The translations under genes and the position numbers were made by a program. A stretch of DNA of 64,000 bases. Origin: Amycolatopsis balhimycina FH 1894 (GTDB taxonomy: Bacteria; Actinomycetota; Actinomycetes; Mycobacteriales; Pseudonocardiaceae). Below are positions 1 to 8,002 of this stretch, in pieces; the stretch's first letter is position 1; each line of letters begins with the position of its first letter. The notes under the pieces were generated by a model. The model had not been told where the DNA came from and did not search any database. It saw only the letters and a program-made list of their open reading frames with translations. Location of the stretch: positions 2,650,549-2,714,548 of the forward strand of contig NZ_KB913037.1 of NCBI RefSeq assembly GCF_000384295.1, in the 5' to 3' direction.

Positions 1-1
1 G

Positions 2-103
2 ATCAACCACTACACCGTGCTGCGCACGATCGAGGCGTCCTACGGCCTGCCGGGCATCGGCGGCGCCGCGAGCAAGTCGCCGATCCTCGACGCCTGGCAG
101 TAA
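2..103 (+). CDS. C-terminal end of a phosphoesterase-family protein (partial)
   Basis: Only the last 33 codons are in the window; the gene enters from the left edge and stops at TAA (101-103). The tail HYTVLRTIEASYGLPGI resembles the C-terminus of the phosphoesterase (acid phosphatase / phospholipase C-like) family, in which a conserved His-Tyr-Ser/Thr-Leu-Leu-Arg-Thr-Ile-Glu segment closes the catalytic domain. It lies 46 bp upstream of the MFS gene in the same direction. The family call rests on this one motif, and substrate cannot be judged from so short a piece. Confidence 0.55.
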   Translation: MNHYTVLRTIEASYGLPGIGGAASKSPILDAWQ

Positions 104-149
104 CCACGTGTACCTGTCCACCATCGGCCGCCGAGAGCATGCTGGGGCG

Positions 150-1361
150 ATGTCCCGGACCAAGCTCTCGGCGGTCGGCGCGAACGTCTTCGCCCTCGGC
201 GCCGTCAGCCTGGTCACGGACGTCTCCTCCGAGATGGTCACCGCCGTCCTGCCCGTCTACCTGGTGCTCGGCCTGCACCTGAGCCCGGCCGCGTACGGCT
301 TGGTCGACGGCCTCTACACCGGGGCGACGGCGCTGCTGCGCATCGTCGGCGGGTACGTCGCCGACCGCGTCCGGCGCCGCAAGGTCGTCGCCGCAGCCGG
401 TTACGCGCTGTCCGCGGTGGCGAAGCTCGGCCTGCTCGCGGCCGGGGCGTCGGCGGCCGCGATCGGCGCCGTGATCACGCTGGACCGCACCGGCAAGGGC
501 CTGCGGACCGCGCCACGCGACGCGCTCATCACGCTGTCGGCGCCCGAACCGCTGCTCGGGCGGGCGTTCGGCATCCACCGCGCGATGGACAGCATGGGTG
601 CCTTCGCCGGGCCGCTGGTCGCACTCGCCGTGCTGGCCGCGGTCGGCGCCACCGACCCCGAGGCGTTCAACGCCGTGTTCGTCGTCAGCTTCTGCATCGC
701 CGCCATCGGCGTGCTGCTGCTGGTGCTGTTCGTCCGCGACCGCCGGACGCCGAAAGCCACCGCGAACCCGGTTTCGCCGCGCGCGGCGGCGGCCCTGCTG
801 CGCGGCAGCGGCGTGCGGCGGCTGCTGGCCGCGGCGTGCGTGCTCGGGCTGGCCACGGTCGGCGACGGGTTCGTCTACCTGCTGCTGCAGCACAAGGAGG
901 ACATCGCCACCGGCTGGTTCCCGCTGCTCGCGGTCGGCACCAACCTCAGCTACCTGCTGCTCGCCGCGCCGCTGGGCGCGCTGGCCGACCGGGTCGGGCG
1001 GCTGCCGGTCGTGCTCGGCGGCTACGGCGCGCTCGCGCTCGTCTACCTGCTGCTGGCCGGGCCGGTGTCCGGCTGGCCGCTGTTCGCGGCGGCACTGGCG
1101 TTGTACGGCGCGTTCTACGCGGCGACCGACGGCGTCCTCATGGCACTGGCCGGTCCGCTGCTGCCGGAGTCGTTGCGCACCACGGGGATCTCGCTCGTGC
1201 AGACCGCGCAGGCGCTCGCGTACTTCGCCTCGTCCGTCCTTTTCGGACTGGCGTGGCAGTTCTGGGGTCCGGACCGGGCGATCGTGGTCGCCGCGGGCGG
1301 GGCCGTGGTCGCGATCGCCGTGACGTTCGTCGTCCTCTCCCCGCGGAAGGTGACGGCGTGA
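150..1361 (+). CDS. MFS transporter
   Basis: A 403-aa integral membrane protein of the major facilitator superfamily. Successive hydrophobic helices run the whole length. The first helix-loop carries DVSSEMVTAVLPVYLV, and the cytoplasmic loop after helix 2 has a GGYVADRVRRRK motif (the MFS GxLaDRxGRR signature), repeated in the second half as GALADRVGRLP. This points to a drug/metabolite:H+ antiporter type, but the substrate is unknown. I chose the ATG at 150, preceded by CTGGGG. An in-frame GTG at 108 would add 14 residues that do not look membrane-like. The stop overlaps the next gene's GTG start (GTGA), so the two are probably translated together. Confidence 0.85.
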   Translation: MSRTKLSAVGANVFALGAVSLVTDVSSEMVTAVLPVYLVLGLHLSPAAYGLVDGLYTGATALLRIVGGYVADRVRRRKVVAAAGYALSAVAKLGLLAAGASAAAIGAVITLDRTGKGLRTAPRDALITLSAPEPLLGRAFGIHRAMDSMGAFAGPLVALAVLAAVGATDPEAFNAVFVVSFCIAAIGVLLLVLFVRDRRTPKATANPVSPRAAAALLRGSGVRRLLAAACVLGLATVGDGFVYLLLQHKEDIATGWFPLLAVGTNLSYLLLAAPLGALADRVGRLPVVLGGYGALALVYLLLAGPVSGWPLFAAALALYGAFYAATDGVLMALAGPLLPESLRTTGISLVQTAQALAYFASSVLFGLAWQFWGPDRAIVVAAGGAVVAIAVTFVVLSPRKVTA

Positions 1362-2338
1362 GGACGAGGATTCTCATCGCCGTCGCCGGGGTGCTCGTGC
1401 TCGCCGGGGCGGCGGTCGCGTACGTCGGGTTCGCGAGCGCCCGGAGCCACGACGTCGCCGCGACCGGCGTGGTCAGCCTCTCCCCCGGCCCGCGGCTGCT
1501 GTTCCGCAGCACCGCCGACGCCGACCGCGGGCACGTCGCCACCGTGTCCGCCGTGGACCCCGCGGGCCCGCGGACGGTCTCGCCGCTGTCGTGCGCGCGG
1601 GTGTACGCCGCCGGCGGCACCGGCCTCTGCCTGCGCCAAGACGGCGACCTGACCACCTACCAGCTGGCGCAGCTCGACGACCGGCTGACGGCGAAGCGGG
1701 AGATCCCGCTGGTCGGCCTGCCGAACCGGGCCCGGGTGTCGGCGAGCGGCCGGATGCTCGCGTGGACGGTGTTCGTCACCGGCGATTCGTACAACGGCGG
1801 GATGTTCTCCACCCGCGCCGGGATCCTCGACACGGCGACCGGTGACCTGGCCGGGACGCTGGAGGACTTCGCCGTCACGCTCGACGGGAAGCCGTATCGG
1901 GCGGCCGACCTCAACTTCTGGGGCGTCACGTTCACCCGCGACGACCGCCACTTCTACGCGACGATGTCGACGGCCGGGCGCCGCTACCTGGTCGCCGGCG
2001 ACTTCGCCGCGCATATAGTCCGCACGCTGCGCGAGAACGTCGAATGCCCGTCCTTGTCCCCGGACGGGACACGGGTGGCGTTCAAGTCCGCTGTGGACGG
2101 TGACCCGGCCCGCGGCTGGCAGCTGTCGGTGCTCGACCTGGCGATGTCGAAGGTGACGCCGCTGGCCGAGACCCGCAGCGTCGACGACCAGCCAGCCTGG
2201 CTCGACGACCACACGATCGGCTACGGCGTGCCGCGCGGGCCGGGTCACGCGGACGTCTGGTCGGTCCCGGCCGACGGTTCGGGCCCGGCCCGGCTGCTCA
2301 TCCCGGAGGCGGAGTCCCCCGCCGCCCTGGGTTCGTGA
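1358..2338 (+). CDS. membrane-anchored TolB-like beta-propeller protein
   Basis: A 326-aa protein with one N-terminal hydrophobic segment (about residues 3-25) that could be an uncleaved signal or anchor. An extracytoplasmic domain follows, built of repeats that resemble WD40-like/TolB propeller blades, for example CPSLSPDGTRVAFKS and the DDQPAWLDDHTIGYG blade. Such propellers act as protein-interaction scaffolds; no catalytic motif is seen. The start is the GTG that overlaps the MFS stop codon, so it likely works with that transporter or is simply co-expressed. It converges with the next gene, with only 4 bp between stops. Confidence 0.75.
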   Translation: MRTRILIAVAGVLVLAGAAVAYVGFASARSHDVAATGVVSLSPGPRLLFRSTADADRGHVATVSAVDPAGPRTVSPLSCARVYAAGGTGLCLRQDGDLTTYQLAQLDDRLTAKREIPLVGLPNRARVSASGRMLAWTVFVTGDSYNGGMFSTRAGILDTATGDLAGTLEDFAVTLDGKPYRAADLNFWGVTFTRDDRHFYATMSTAGRRYLVAGDFAAHIVRTLRENVECPSLSPDGTRVAFKSAVDGDPARGWQLSVLDLAMSKVTPLAETRSVDDQPAWLDDHTIGYGVPRGPGHADVWSVPADGSGPARLLIPEAESPAALGS

Positions 2339-2342
2339 GGGA

Positions 2343-2762
2343 TCAGTCCATTTTGCGCAAGCCGTCGAGGATGCGCTGCATCAGGTCCGTGTCCGGGGAC
2401 GCGAAGGCGAACCGGGAAGCCGGCACCCTGGCGGCCGCCGGTCCCCGCGGCAGGAGGCTGCCCACCACCCGCAACGGCAGCGGCTCCGGTGCGGGCTCTC
2501 GCCGCGTCTGCGCGGGGATCGGCAGCGTCGGCAGGGCGACCGTCCTGGCTTCGGCCAGCTGCCTCACGGCGTGCTCCTGCCGGATGCGCGACCGGATGCC
2601 GGCCACGGTGAAGTCCGGCTCGGGCTCCGGGACGAGCACGGACGCGTCCCCGGCCGGAGACCGGCGCGGACGCCGTTCCAGGGCGATCGCCCAGGCCGCG
2701 GCGGCGAGCGCCGGCAGCAGCAGCCCGGCGACGATGGCGAGGCCGGGCAGGTCCACGGCCAT
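2343..2762 (-). CDS. small single-pass membrane protein, function unknown
   Basis: A 139-aa protein that starts at ATG 2762 with MAVDLPGLAIVAGLLLPAL: one N-terminal membrane helix (about residues 5-28). A proline/arginine-rich, probably cytoplasmic tail follows, ending in DTDLMQRILDGLRKMD. The open frame extends upstream to 2942, but that extension is neither hydrophobic nor preceded by a ribosome site. I do not recognise a family. The C-terminal amphipathic stretch may be an interaction helix. It converges with the beta-propeller gene. Confidence 0.6.
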   Translation of the reverse strand: MAVDLPGLAIVAGLLLPALAAAAWAIALERRPRRSPAGDASVLVPEPEPDFTVAGIRSRIRQEHAVRQLAEARTVALPTLPIPAQTRREPAPEPLPLRVVGSLLPRGPAAARVPASRFAFASPDTDLMQRILDGLRKMD

Positions 2763-3071
2763 CAGTGGGCCCCGAGGGCAGGTAGCAGCATGACGTTCAC
2801 TTCCGGACGGACGGTTCTTCCGCAGCATGGCCGACACCTGGATATTCGACATTAACGAATTTTCGCGGACCCCGATCCCCATCATGAACGACGGGCAGCA
2901 CTCTCGCAAGCGGCCGAACGTGGTCGACCATCCGGGCGTCAAAAGTGCAGCTCAGGGCGGGTTTCGCGGCGGGTATACCGCGCCCCTCACCCAGTGATAC
3001 GGACGCTGGTTCGTTTCGGTTCACCTCTTTTTTTGTACGATTCGTGTATCGCGTCACGGCACACTCACCGA

Positions 3072-4043
3072 ATGCGCATTTCGACCTGGCTCGTGGCCGC
3101 CGCGCTGGCGCTCACCGGCTTCGCCTCCGCGTCCCCGGCCGTCGCCGCCGACGGCAACCCGCTCGAGAAGACCAACGGCTTCTACGCCGACCCGGACTCG
3201 AACCCGGCGACTTGGGTCCGCGACCACCCGGACGACAGTCGCGCGAGCCCGATCCGGACGTCGATCGCCACCAAGCCGGGTGCCCGCTGGTTCGGCAACT
3301 GGAGCGGCGACATCCGCGCGGCGGTCGACAAGTACACCTACGCCGCCGATGTCGCCGACAAGCTGCCGCTCCTGGTCGCCTACAACGTCCCCGGCCGCGA
3401 CTGCGGCGGCGAGTCGACCGGCGGCGCGGGCAGCCCGCAGGCCTACCGCGACTGGATCTCCGCGTTCGCCGACGGCATCGGCGGCAAGCCGGCGATCGTG
3501 ATCATCGAGCCGGACGCGCTCGCCCAGCTCGACTGCCTGCCGGGCGACGCCCGGCAGACCCGGGTCGACCTGCTGAAGTACGCCGCGACGCAGTTCGCGC
3601 AGAAGGCCCCGAACACGTGGGCCTATCTGGACGGCGGCAACGCCACCTGGATCCCGGCCGCGACGATGGCTTCACGGCTGCAGTCGGTGGGCGTCCAGTC
3701 CATCCACGGGTTCGTGCTGAACGTGTCCAACTTCTACACCACGGCGGAGTCGACGACCTACGGCAAGGCGGTCGACGCGGCCCTGGGCTACGCGGCCCCG
3801 TTCGTGGTCGACACCAGCCGCAACGGCAACGGCCACGGCACCCCCGACGACCAGCTGTGGTGCAACCCGCCGAAGCGCAAGCTCGGCGCGTCGTCCCAGC
3901 TCGGCGGCGGCCCGGAGATGCAGCTGTGGATCAAGGTCCCCGGCGACTCCGACGGCAGCTGCGGCTACGGCTCGGGCAACCCGGGCGTCCCGGCGGGCAC
4001 GTTCAGCCCGGACCTGGCCGGCCACCTCATCAGGGGCGACTGA
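3072..4043 (+). CDS. secreted glycoside hydrolase family 6 (endoglucanase-type cellulase)
   Basis: A 323-aa secreted enzyme expected to cleave beta-1,4-glucan with inversion. A Sec signal peptide occupies residues 1-26 (cleavage near AVA-AD). The catalytic domain shows the GH6 hallmarks YNVPGRDCGGES (Asp110 region) and VIIEPDALAQLDC (Asp148, the general acid), then WCNPP and a C-terminal GxPAGxF segment. Cysteines beside both motifs fit the two conserved GH6 disulfides. There is no cellulose-binding module or linker, so it is a bare catalytic domain. The ATG at 3072 begins the signal peptide; upstream in-frame codons would spoil it. It stands alone and converges with the TetR gene at 4056. 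Confidence 0.9.
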   Translation: MRISTWLVAAALALTGFASASPAVAADGNPLEKTNGFYADPDSNPATWVRDHPDDSRASPIRTSIATKPGARWFGNWSGDIRAAVDKYTYAADVADKLPLLVAYNVPGRDCGGESTGGAGSPQAYRDWISAFADGIGGKPAIVIIEPDALAQLDCLPGDARQTRVDLLKYAATQFAQKAPNTWAYLDGGNATWIPAATMASRLQSVGVQSIHGFVLNVSNFYTTAESTTYGKAVDAALGYAAPFVVDTSRNGNGHGTPDDQLWCNPPKRKLGASSQLGGGPEMQLWIKVPGDSDGSCGYGSGNPGVPAGTFSPDLAGHLIRGD

Positions 4044-4055
4044 CCCGGAGGGCGA

Positions 4056-4622
4056 TCAACGGGAGGCAGTAAGGGTTCGCAGCTGAGCGAACGCCTGGCG
4101 AACGGCTTCGTGCAGGTCGAGGTCGTCGGCGGCGTCGACCCACCGCTGGAAGGCGACCCGGTACACCGCGGCACCGGTCTCGGCGGCCAGGCCGGCCTCG
4201 GTGTCGCCGGCGCCCCGCCGTCGAAGCCCGTCGGCCAACTCGGCCGACATCTGGGCGAGCTTGATCAACTCGCGTTCACGGAGCTCGGCATTGGCCATGA
4301 TCACCGCTTGCCGCTTCCGCGCGAGCTCACGGTCGGATCCGATCAGGTCGACCACGGCGTCCAGCGCGGCCGCGACGACCTCCAGCGTCGACGCCGAGGC
4401 GGGCGCCGCTTCCAGTGCGGCCAGCGACTTCTCCGCGATCTCGGCCGCCTGGTCGAAGAGGACCTCACGTTTGTCGGCGAAGTAGCGGAAGAAGGTGCGG
4501 GCGGTGACGCCGGCCCGGTCGGCGATGTCGGCCACCATGGTCTGCTCGAAGCCGCGTTCGAGATACAGGGCCAGTGCGGCCTCACGCAGCCGGTCACCGG
4601 CTCCAGGCTCCCATCGTCCCAT
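4056..4622 (-). CDS. TetR-family transcriptional regulator
   Basis: A 188-aa repressor. The N-terminal helix-turn-helix (about residues 8-55) reads AALALYLERGFEQTMVADIA then AGVTARTFFRYFADKREVLF, the standard TetR layout. The alpha-helical C-terminal part is the ligand and dimer domain; its ligand is unknown. It is divergent from the oxidoreductase operon at 4717. The 94-bp space between them holds two copies of the same palindrome (4646-4670 and 4680-4700), so it very probably represses both itself and that operon. Confidence 0.9.
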   Translation of the reverse strand: MGRWEPGAGDRLREAALALYLERGFEQTMVADIADRAGVTARTFFRYFADKREVLFDQAAEIAEKSLAALEAAPASASTLEVVAAALDAVVDLIGSDRELARKRQAVIMANAELRERELIKLAQMSAELADGLRRRGAGDTEAGLAAETGAAVYRVAFQRWVDAADDLDLHEAVRQAFAQLRTLTASR

Positions 4623-4645
4623 GCGTCGAGTGTAGAGCCGCGCCC

Positions 4646-4670
4646 AGTGATGTCACCTGATGACATCACT
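4646..4670. promoter_or_regulatory. operator 1 for the TetR regulator (imperfect palindrome)
   Basis: A 25-bp dyad with 10-bp arms AGTGATGTCA and TGACATCACT around a short, partly symmetric centre. It is closer to the regulator start and shares the TGATGTCA / TGACATCA half-sites with operator 2. Confidence 0.75.
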
Positions 4671-4679
4671 GTGCTAGGT

Positions 4680-4700
4680 TGATGTCATCAGATGACATCA
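4680..4700. promoter_or_regulatory. operator 2 for the TetR regulator (perfect palindrome)
   Basis: Perfect 10-bp arms TGATGTCATC and GATGACATCA with a single central base. It ends 16 bp before the ATG of the oxidoreductase, so bound repressor would block that promoter or its 5' leader. Its centre is 32 bp (about three helical turns) from that of operator 1. Confidence 0.85.
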
Positions 4701-4716
4701 GCAGCGGAGGTTCGCC

Positions 4717-5658
4717 ATGACGACGATGAAGCGCATCCAGTACCACCGGTACGGCGGCCCGGAGGTGCTGCGGTGGGAGGATTTCGAGCCGGCCCAGCCC
4801 GGCCCCGGCGAGGTTCTGGTCCGCGTCAAGGCGGCGGCCGCGAACCCGATGGACTGGAAGATCCGCGCCGGCGAGATGAAGATCATGACCGGCCGGAAGT
4901 TCCCGCGCGGCCTGGGACACGACTTCGCGGGCGTCGTGGCTGCGGTCGGCACCGGCGTCACCCGGCTCGCCGCCGGCGACGAAGTGCTCGGCGGGGCCGG
5001 CATCTCGGCTGCGGGAGCGTTCGCCGAAATGGTCGTCGCCGAAGAGAAGGCGGTCGTGAAGAAGCCCGCGGAGCTCTCCTGGGAGGAGGCCGCCGCGCTC
5101 CCCACCGTCGGGCTCACCGCCTTCCAAGCCATGGTCGGCAAGAGCAGGCTGCGGGCCGGCCAAGCCGTCTTCATCCACGGCTGCCTCGGCGGAGTCGGCC
5201 GATCCGCCGCACAGATCGCCCTGGCGCAGGGCGCCTCCGTGGGCGGCAGCTGCCGTGGCACCGCCTGGCACGAAGCGCGCGACCTCGGGATATCCCCGAT
5301 CACCGCATTCGACTTCGAGGCGAGCACCCTCGCCGGGCGGTTCGACGTCGTCTTCGACACTCCCGGCACACTGCCGATCAAAGCCGCACGGACGTTGCTG
5401 AAGCCCGGTGGGCGCATCATCGACATCACCCCCACGCCGGCGAAGTTCCTGAGAAGTGCCCTGCCGGGCCCGTTCCGGGTGATGATCGGGAAAGCCGTCA
5501 CGGCGGACCTCGAAGCGGTCGCCCAAGCTGCCGGGAAGCGGACACTGCGCCTGCCGGTGGCCCGCACTGTGCCGCTCGGCAAGGCGATCGCGGCGCTCAC
5601 CGAACTCGAACGCGACGGCACACCCAAGGGCGGGAAGCTCGTCTTCACGACCGAGTGA
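4717..5658 (+). CDS. NADP-dependent zinc-type alcohol dehydrogenase / quinone oxidoreductase-like protein
   Basis: A 313-aa MDR-superfamily oxidoreductase. It has the N-terminal GroES-like fold (YGGPEVLRWEDFEPAQPGPGE, AANPMDWKIRAGEM, GHDFAGVVAAVG) and a Rossmann domain with the nucleotide motif HGCLGGVGRSAAQIA. It lacks the structural-zinc cysteines, as do quinone-oxidoreductase-type members. It likely reduces an enone, quinone or aldehyde with NADPH. A good site (GCGGAGG) precedes ATG 4717. It is first in a three-gene operon under the divergent TetR repressor, which suggests induction by a reactive small molecule. Confidence 0.85.
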   Translation: MTTMKRIQYHRYGGPEVLRWEDFEPAQPGPGEVLVRVKAAAANPMDWKIRAGEMKIMTGRKFPRGLGHDFAGVVAAVGTGVTRLAAGDEVLGGAGISAAGAFAEMVVAEEKAVVKKPAELSWEEAAALPTVGLTAFQAMVGKSRLRAGQAVFIHGCLGGVGRSAAQIALAQGASVGGSCRGTAWHEARDLGISPITAFDFEASTLAGRFDVVFDTPGTLPIKAARTLLKPGGRIIDITPTPAKFLRSALPGPFRVMIGKAVTADLEAVAQAAGKRTLRLPVARTVPLGKAIAALTELERDGTPKGGKLVFTTE

Positions 5659-5714
5659 CGACCGCGTCGTCCGAATCCCGTGAATGCAGCGCCCGTATAG
5701 CGAAAGGAAAGATC

Positions 5715-6035
5715 ATGCCGACAACCCCGAATCCCGCCGCAGCACAGACGTTCATGGTGTTCGCGACCCTCCGCGACGACACGGACTTCACGGAATTCGC
5801 CGCGCTGCGAGAGGACGAACACAAGCAGCTGGAAGTGCTGCGCTCGGACGGGCGCATCGGCGCCCACTACGTTTCCCCCGCCCGGCGGGCGACGTTCATC
5901 GAGGTCATCGCCGCCGACGAGGAGCAAGTGGCGGAGACGCTGGCAACCCTGCCTTTCGGCCGGTTCTTCGACGCCGACGTCTACCCGACCACGCCCCCGG
6001 ACGCAGCGGAGGCCGCCCACCGGGCGCAGTCGTGA
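5715..6035 (+). CDS. small alpha/beta-barrel protein (muconolactone-isomerase/YciI-like)
   Basis: A 106-aa protein with the length and pattern of a dimeric ferredoxin-like barrel: FMVFATLRDDTDFTEFAALR, then VLRSDGRIGAHYVSPARRATFIEV, then ETLATLPFGRFFDADVYP. Muconolactone isomerase-like members (delta-isomerases and uncharacterised relatives) have this strand-helix order. The start ATG 5715 follows AAAGGAAAG. It sits 56 bp after the oxidoreductase in the TetR-controlled operon. Whether it is catalytic or only binds a ligand is unknown. Confidence 0.7.
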   Translation: MPTTPNPAAAQTFMVFATLRDDTDFTEFAALREDEHKQLEVLRSDGRIGAHYVSPARRATFIEVIAADEEQVAETLATLPFGRFFDADVYPTTPPDAAEAAHRAQS

Positions 6036-6058
6036 GCCCATCTGAAGGAGAGAATGGC

Positions 6059-6481
6059 ATGACGAATCTCAGTTTCAAGAAGTTCCCGTTCGGCAAGGTT
6101 CTCATCTCGTTGTCCGCCGCCGGGACCATGGTCGGCGCTTACGCCGCCGACTGGAACGAAACGCATATTCACAATCCGACGTGGCCGCCCCACGCGAAGT
6201 TTCACAACGCCCAAACCATGAGCATGGGCGTCGCGCTGGGCCTGGCGACCCTGTACCACTTGTGGAAACCGGGCTCGTCGCATGCGTCGCTGGGGAGTGC
6301 GGCGACCATCGCCGGCATGTACGGGCTCACCCAGCTCTCCGCCGTGCTCTATCCGGGAACCGCCAGCGTCGACCCGCCCCGCGAAGACAACTGGCCGCAG
6401 CTCAAGTACACCCTGCCCAGCCTCGGGCTGGTCCTGCTCGGCTATTTGACCGAGCGCCGCCGGATCACCCGAAACGCCTGA
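6059..6481 (+). CDS. small four-helix membrane protein (DUF6640-like)
   Basis: A 140-aa membrane protein with about four hydrophobic segments (roughly 12-30, 52-68, 75-95, 112-130). It has a strongly conserved-looking loop, ADWNETHIHNPTWPPHAKFH, followed by NAQTMSMG. The His/Trp/Asn-rich loop recalls a family of unknown function that I associate with DUF6640. The start ATG 6059 follows GGAGAG. It is the last gene of the TetR operon, so a membrane step or a bound cofactor may accompany the oxidoreductase. The function is unknown and the family label is from memory. Confidence 0.65.
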   Translation: MTNLSFKKFPFGKVLISLSAAGTMVGAYAADWNETHIHNPTWPPHAKFHNAQTMSMGVALGLATLYHLWKPGSSHASLGSAATIAGMYGLTQLSAVLYPGTASVDPPREDNWPQLKYTLPSLGLVLLGYLTERRRITRNA

Positions 6482-6484
6482 GGC

Positions 6485-7831
6485 TCAGCCCAGGGAGCAC
6501 GACGTCGCCAGCTCCGCCGGGGTCGATCCGGCGGGGCGGGCGATCGTCGCAGAGGCCGGCGGACGTGCTCCGCGCAGCCAGCCCGCCAGCGCGTCGAACG
6601 CCGTCCGGAAGCACGGGCCCAGCGGACGGAGCTGGTCCGGGTAGGTGTCGACCAGGCCGTCGACGTGGTTGCCGCCTTCGATCCGGTAATACCGGTGCAG
6701 CGCCCCGCGGCCGGCCGAAGTGATCATCCGGTCGTAGACGTCGGAGTCGCGCGTGATCGGCAGCAGCGTGTCGAGCGTGCCGTGCAGCGTCAGCAGCGGC
6801 TTGCCGATCCGCCCGGTCAAGGAGATCCGCTCGACCGCCCGCGCCACGGAAGGCGGCCGGGAGGAATACGCGTAGTCGGCGTCACAAGACGGCGTTCCCG
6901 AAGCACAGAAAGGGATCCCGGCCTCGAGCGAGCCGTCGAACGACGGGTCGACTTCCTCGCGGTAGATCCGCTGGGTCAGGTCCCAGTAGACGCGGTAGTG
7001 GTAGTCCCAGAGGAACTCCGACCCCGGCGCGAACCCGGCGTCCAAAATGGACTGATGGGCCGGTGCCGAACCCGCCGCGTAGGCCGGGTAAGCGCGCAGG
7101 GCCGGCGGCAGGAACGTGAGCAGGTTCGGCCCATCGGCACGCCACAGCGTTCCCTCCCAGTCGACACCGCCGTCGTAGAGCCACGGCCGGTTTTCCAGCT
7201 GCCACCGCACGAGGTACCCGCCGTTGGACAGCCCGGCCGCCAGGGTCCGCGCGGGCGGACGCCCGTAGTGCCGCGCCACCGCCGACCGGGCGCCCAGCGT
7301 CAGCTGGGTGACGCGCGAGTTCCACTCTGCCAGGGCATCGCCGGGCCGGACGCCGTCGGCGAAGAACGCCGCGCCGGTGTTTCCCTTGTCCGTCGCGGCG
7401 AACGCGTAGCCTTCGGCCAGCGCCTGGTCGCCGATCGCGCGGTCGTTCGCGTACTGCCGCCGCACCCCGGGCGAGCCGGAGACGACCAGGCCGCCGTTCC
7501 ACCGGTCCGGCAGGCGCAGCACGAACTGCGCGTCGTGGTTCCAGCCGTGGTTGGCGTTCGACGTCGACGTGTCGGGGAAGTACCCGTCGACCTGCACGCC
7601 GGGGACACCGCGGAACGTGGGCAGCTCCGCCGACGTCAGGCCGGCCCAGTCGGCCTGAACGGTGTGGCCCGACGCGAGGGTGCCGGTCGTCGTCAGGTCG
7701 TCCAGGCAGACGGCGACCTGCCGTTGCGCGCCGGGCACGTCCACCTCGCACTGCCCGGGCGACGCCGACGCCGAGGCGGGCAACGCCGACGCGAGTGCTC
7801 CCGCCAGAACCAAAGCCAGCCACCTGCGCAC
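6485..7831 (-). CDS. secreted alpha/beta hydrolase, 3-hydroxybutyrate oligomer hydrolase-like
   Basis: A 448-aa exported hydrolase. The signal peptide covers residues 1-24. The nucleophile elbow is GLSNGG (Ser202), not the usual GxSxG followed by small residues. An acid follows in HGTLDTLLP and a histidine in GGNHVD. The SNGG elbow and the overall pattern resemble the extracellular 3HB-oligomer hydrolase / tannase-like group, which cleaves short hydroxybutyrate esters. It is about two-thirds of the usual oligomer-hydrolase length. It is divergent from a PHB depolymerase 171 bp away, which supports a joint role in polyester breakdown. Tannase or feruloyl-esterase activity remains possible. Confidence 0.65.
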   Translation of the reverse strand: MRRWLALVLAGALASALPASASASPGQCEVDVPGAQRQVAVCLDDLTTTGTLASGHTVQADWAGLTSAELPTFRGVPGVQVDGYFPDTSTSNANHGWNHDAQFVLRLPDRWNGGLVVSGSPGVRRQYANDRAIGDQALAEGYAFAATDKGNTGAAFFADGVRPGDALAEWNSRVTQLTLGARSAVARHYGRPPARTLAAGLSNGGYLVRWQLENRPWLYDGGVDWEGTLWRADGPNLLTFLPPALRAYPAYAAGSAPAHQSILDAGFAPGSEFLWDYHYRVYWDLTQRIYREEVDPSFDGSLEAGIPFCASGTPSCDADYAYSSRPPSVARAVERISLTGRIGKPLLTLHGTLDTLLPITRDSDVYDRMITSAGRGALHRYYRIEGGNHVDGLVDTYPDQLRPLGPCFRTAFDALAGWLRGARPPASATIARPAGSTPAELATSCSLG

Positions 7832-7894
7832 GGTTCACCTCCGGTCTCGGATGTCCTGAACCCAAGCGCGTGCGGCGTTCGAGGGCCACCCGGA

Positions 7895-7930
7895 CGGCCA
7901 CCATGAATCCGCGCGGCGATGTGGTGGCCG
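7895..7930. promoter_or_regulatory. inverted repeat between the two divergent esterase genes
   Basis: Perfect 9-bp arms CGGCCACCA and TGGTGGCCG separated by 18 bp, placed between the divergent starts at 7831 and 8003. It is a candidate operator for joint control of the two exported enzymes. The protein that binds it cannot be told from sequence. Confidence 0.45.
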
Positions 7931-8002
7931 GGCACATGGTCCGAACCGCCGAGCCGTTTTAGCGTCGCCGGGAACCCTCTCAACGACGAGAAGGAACTCA
8001 CG

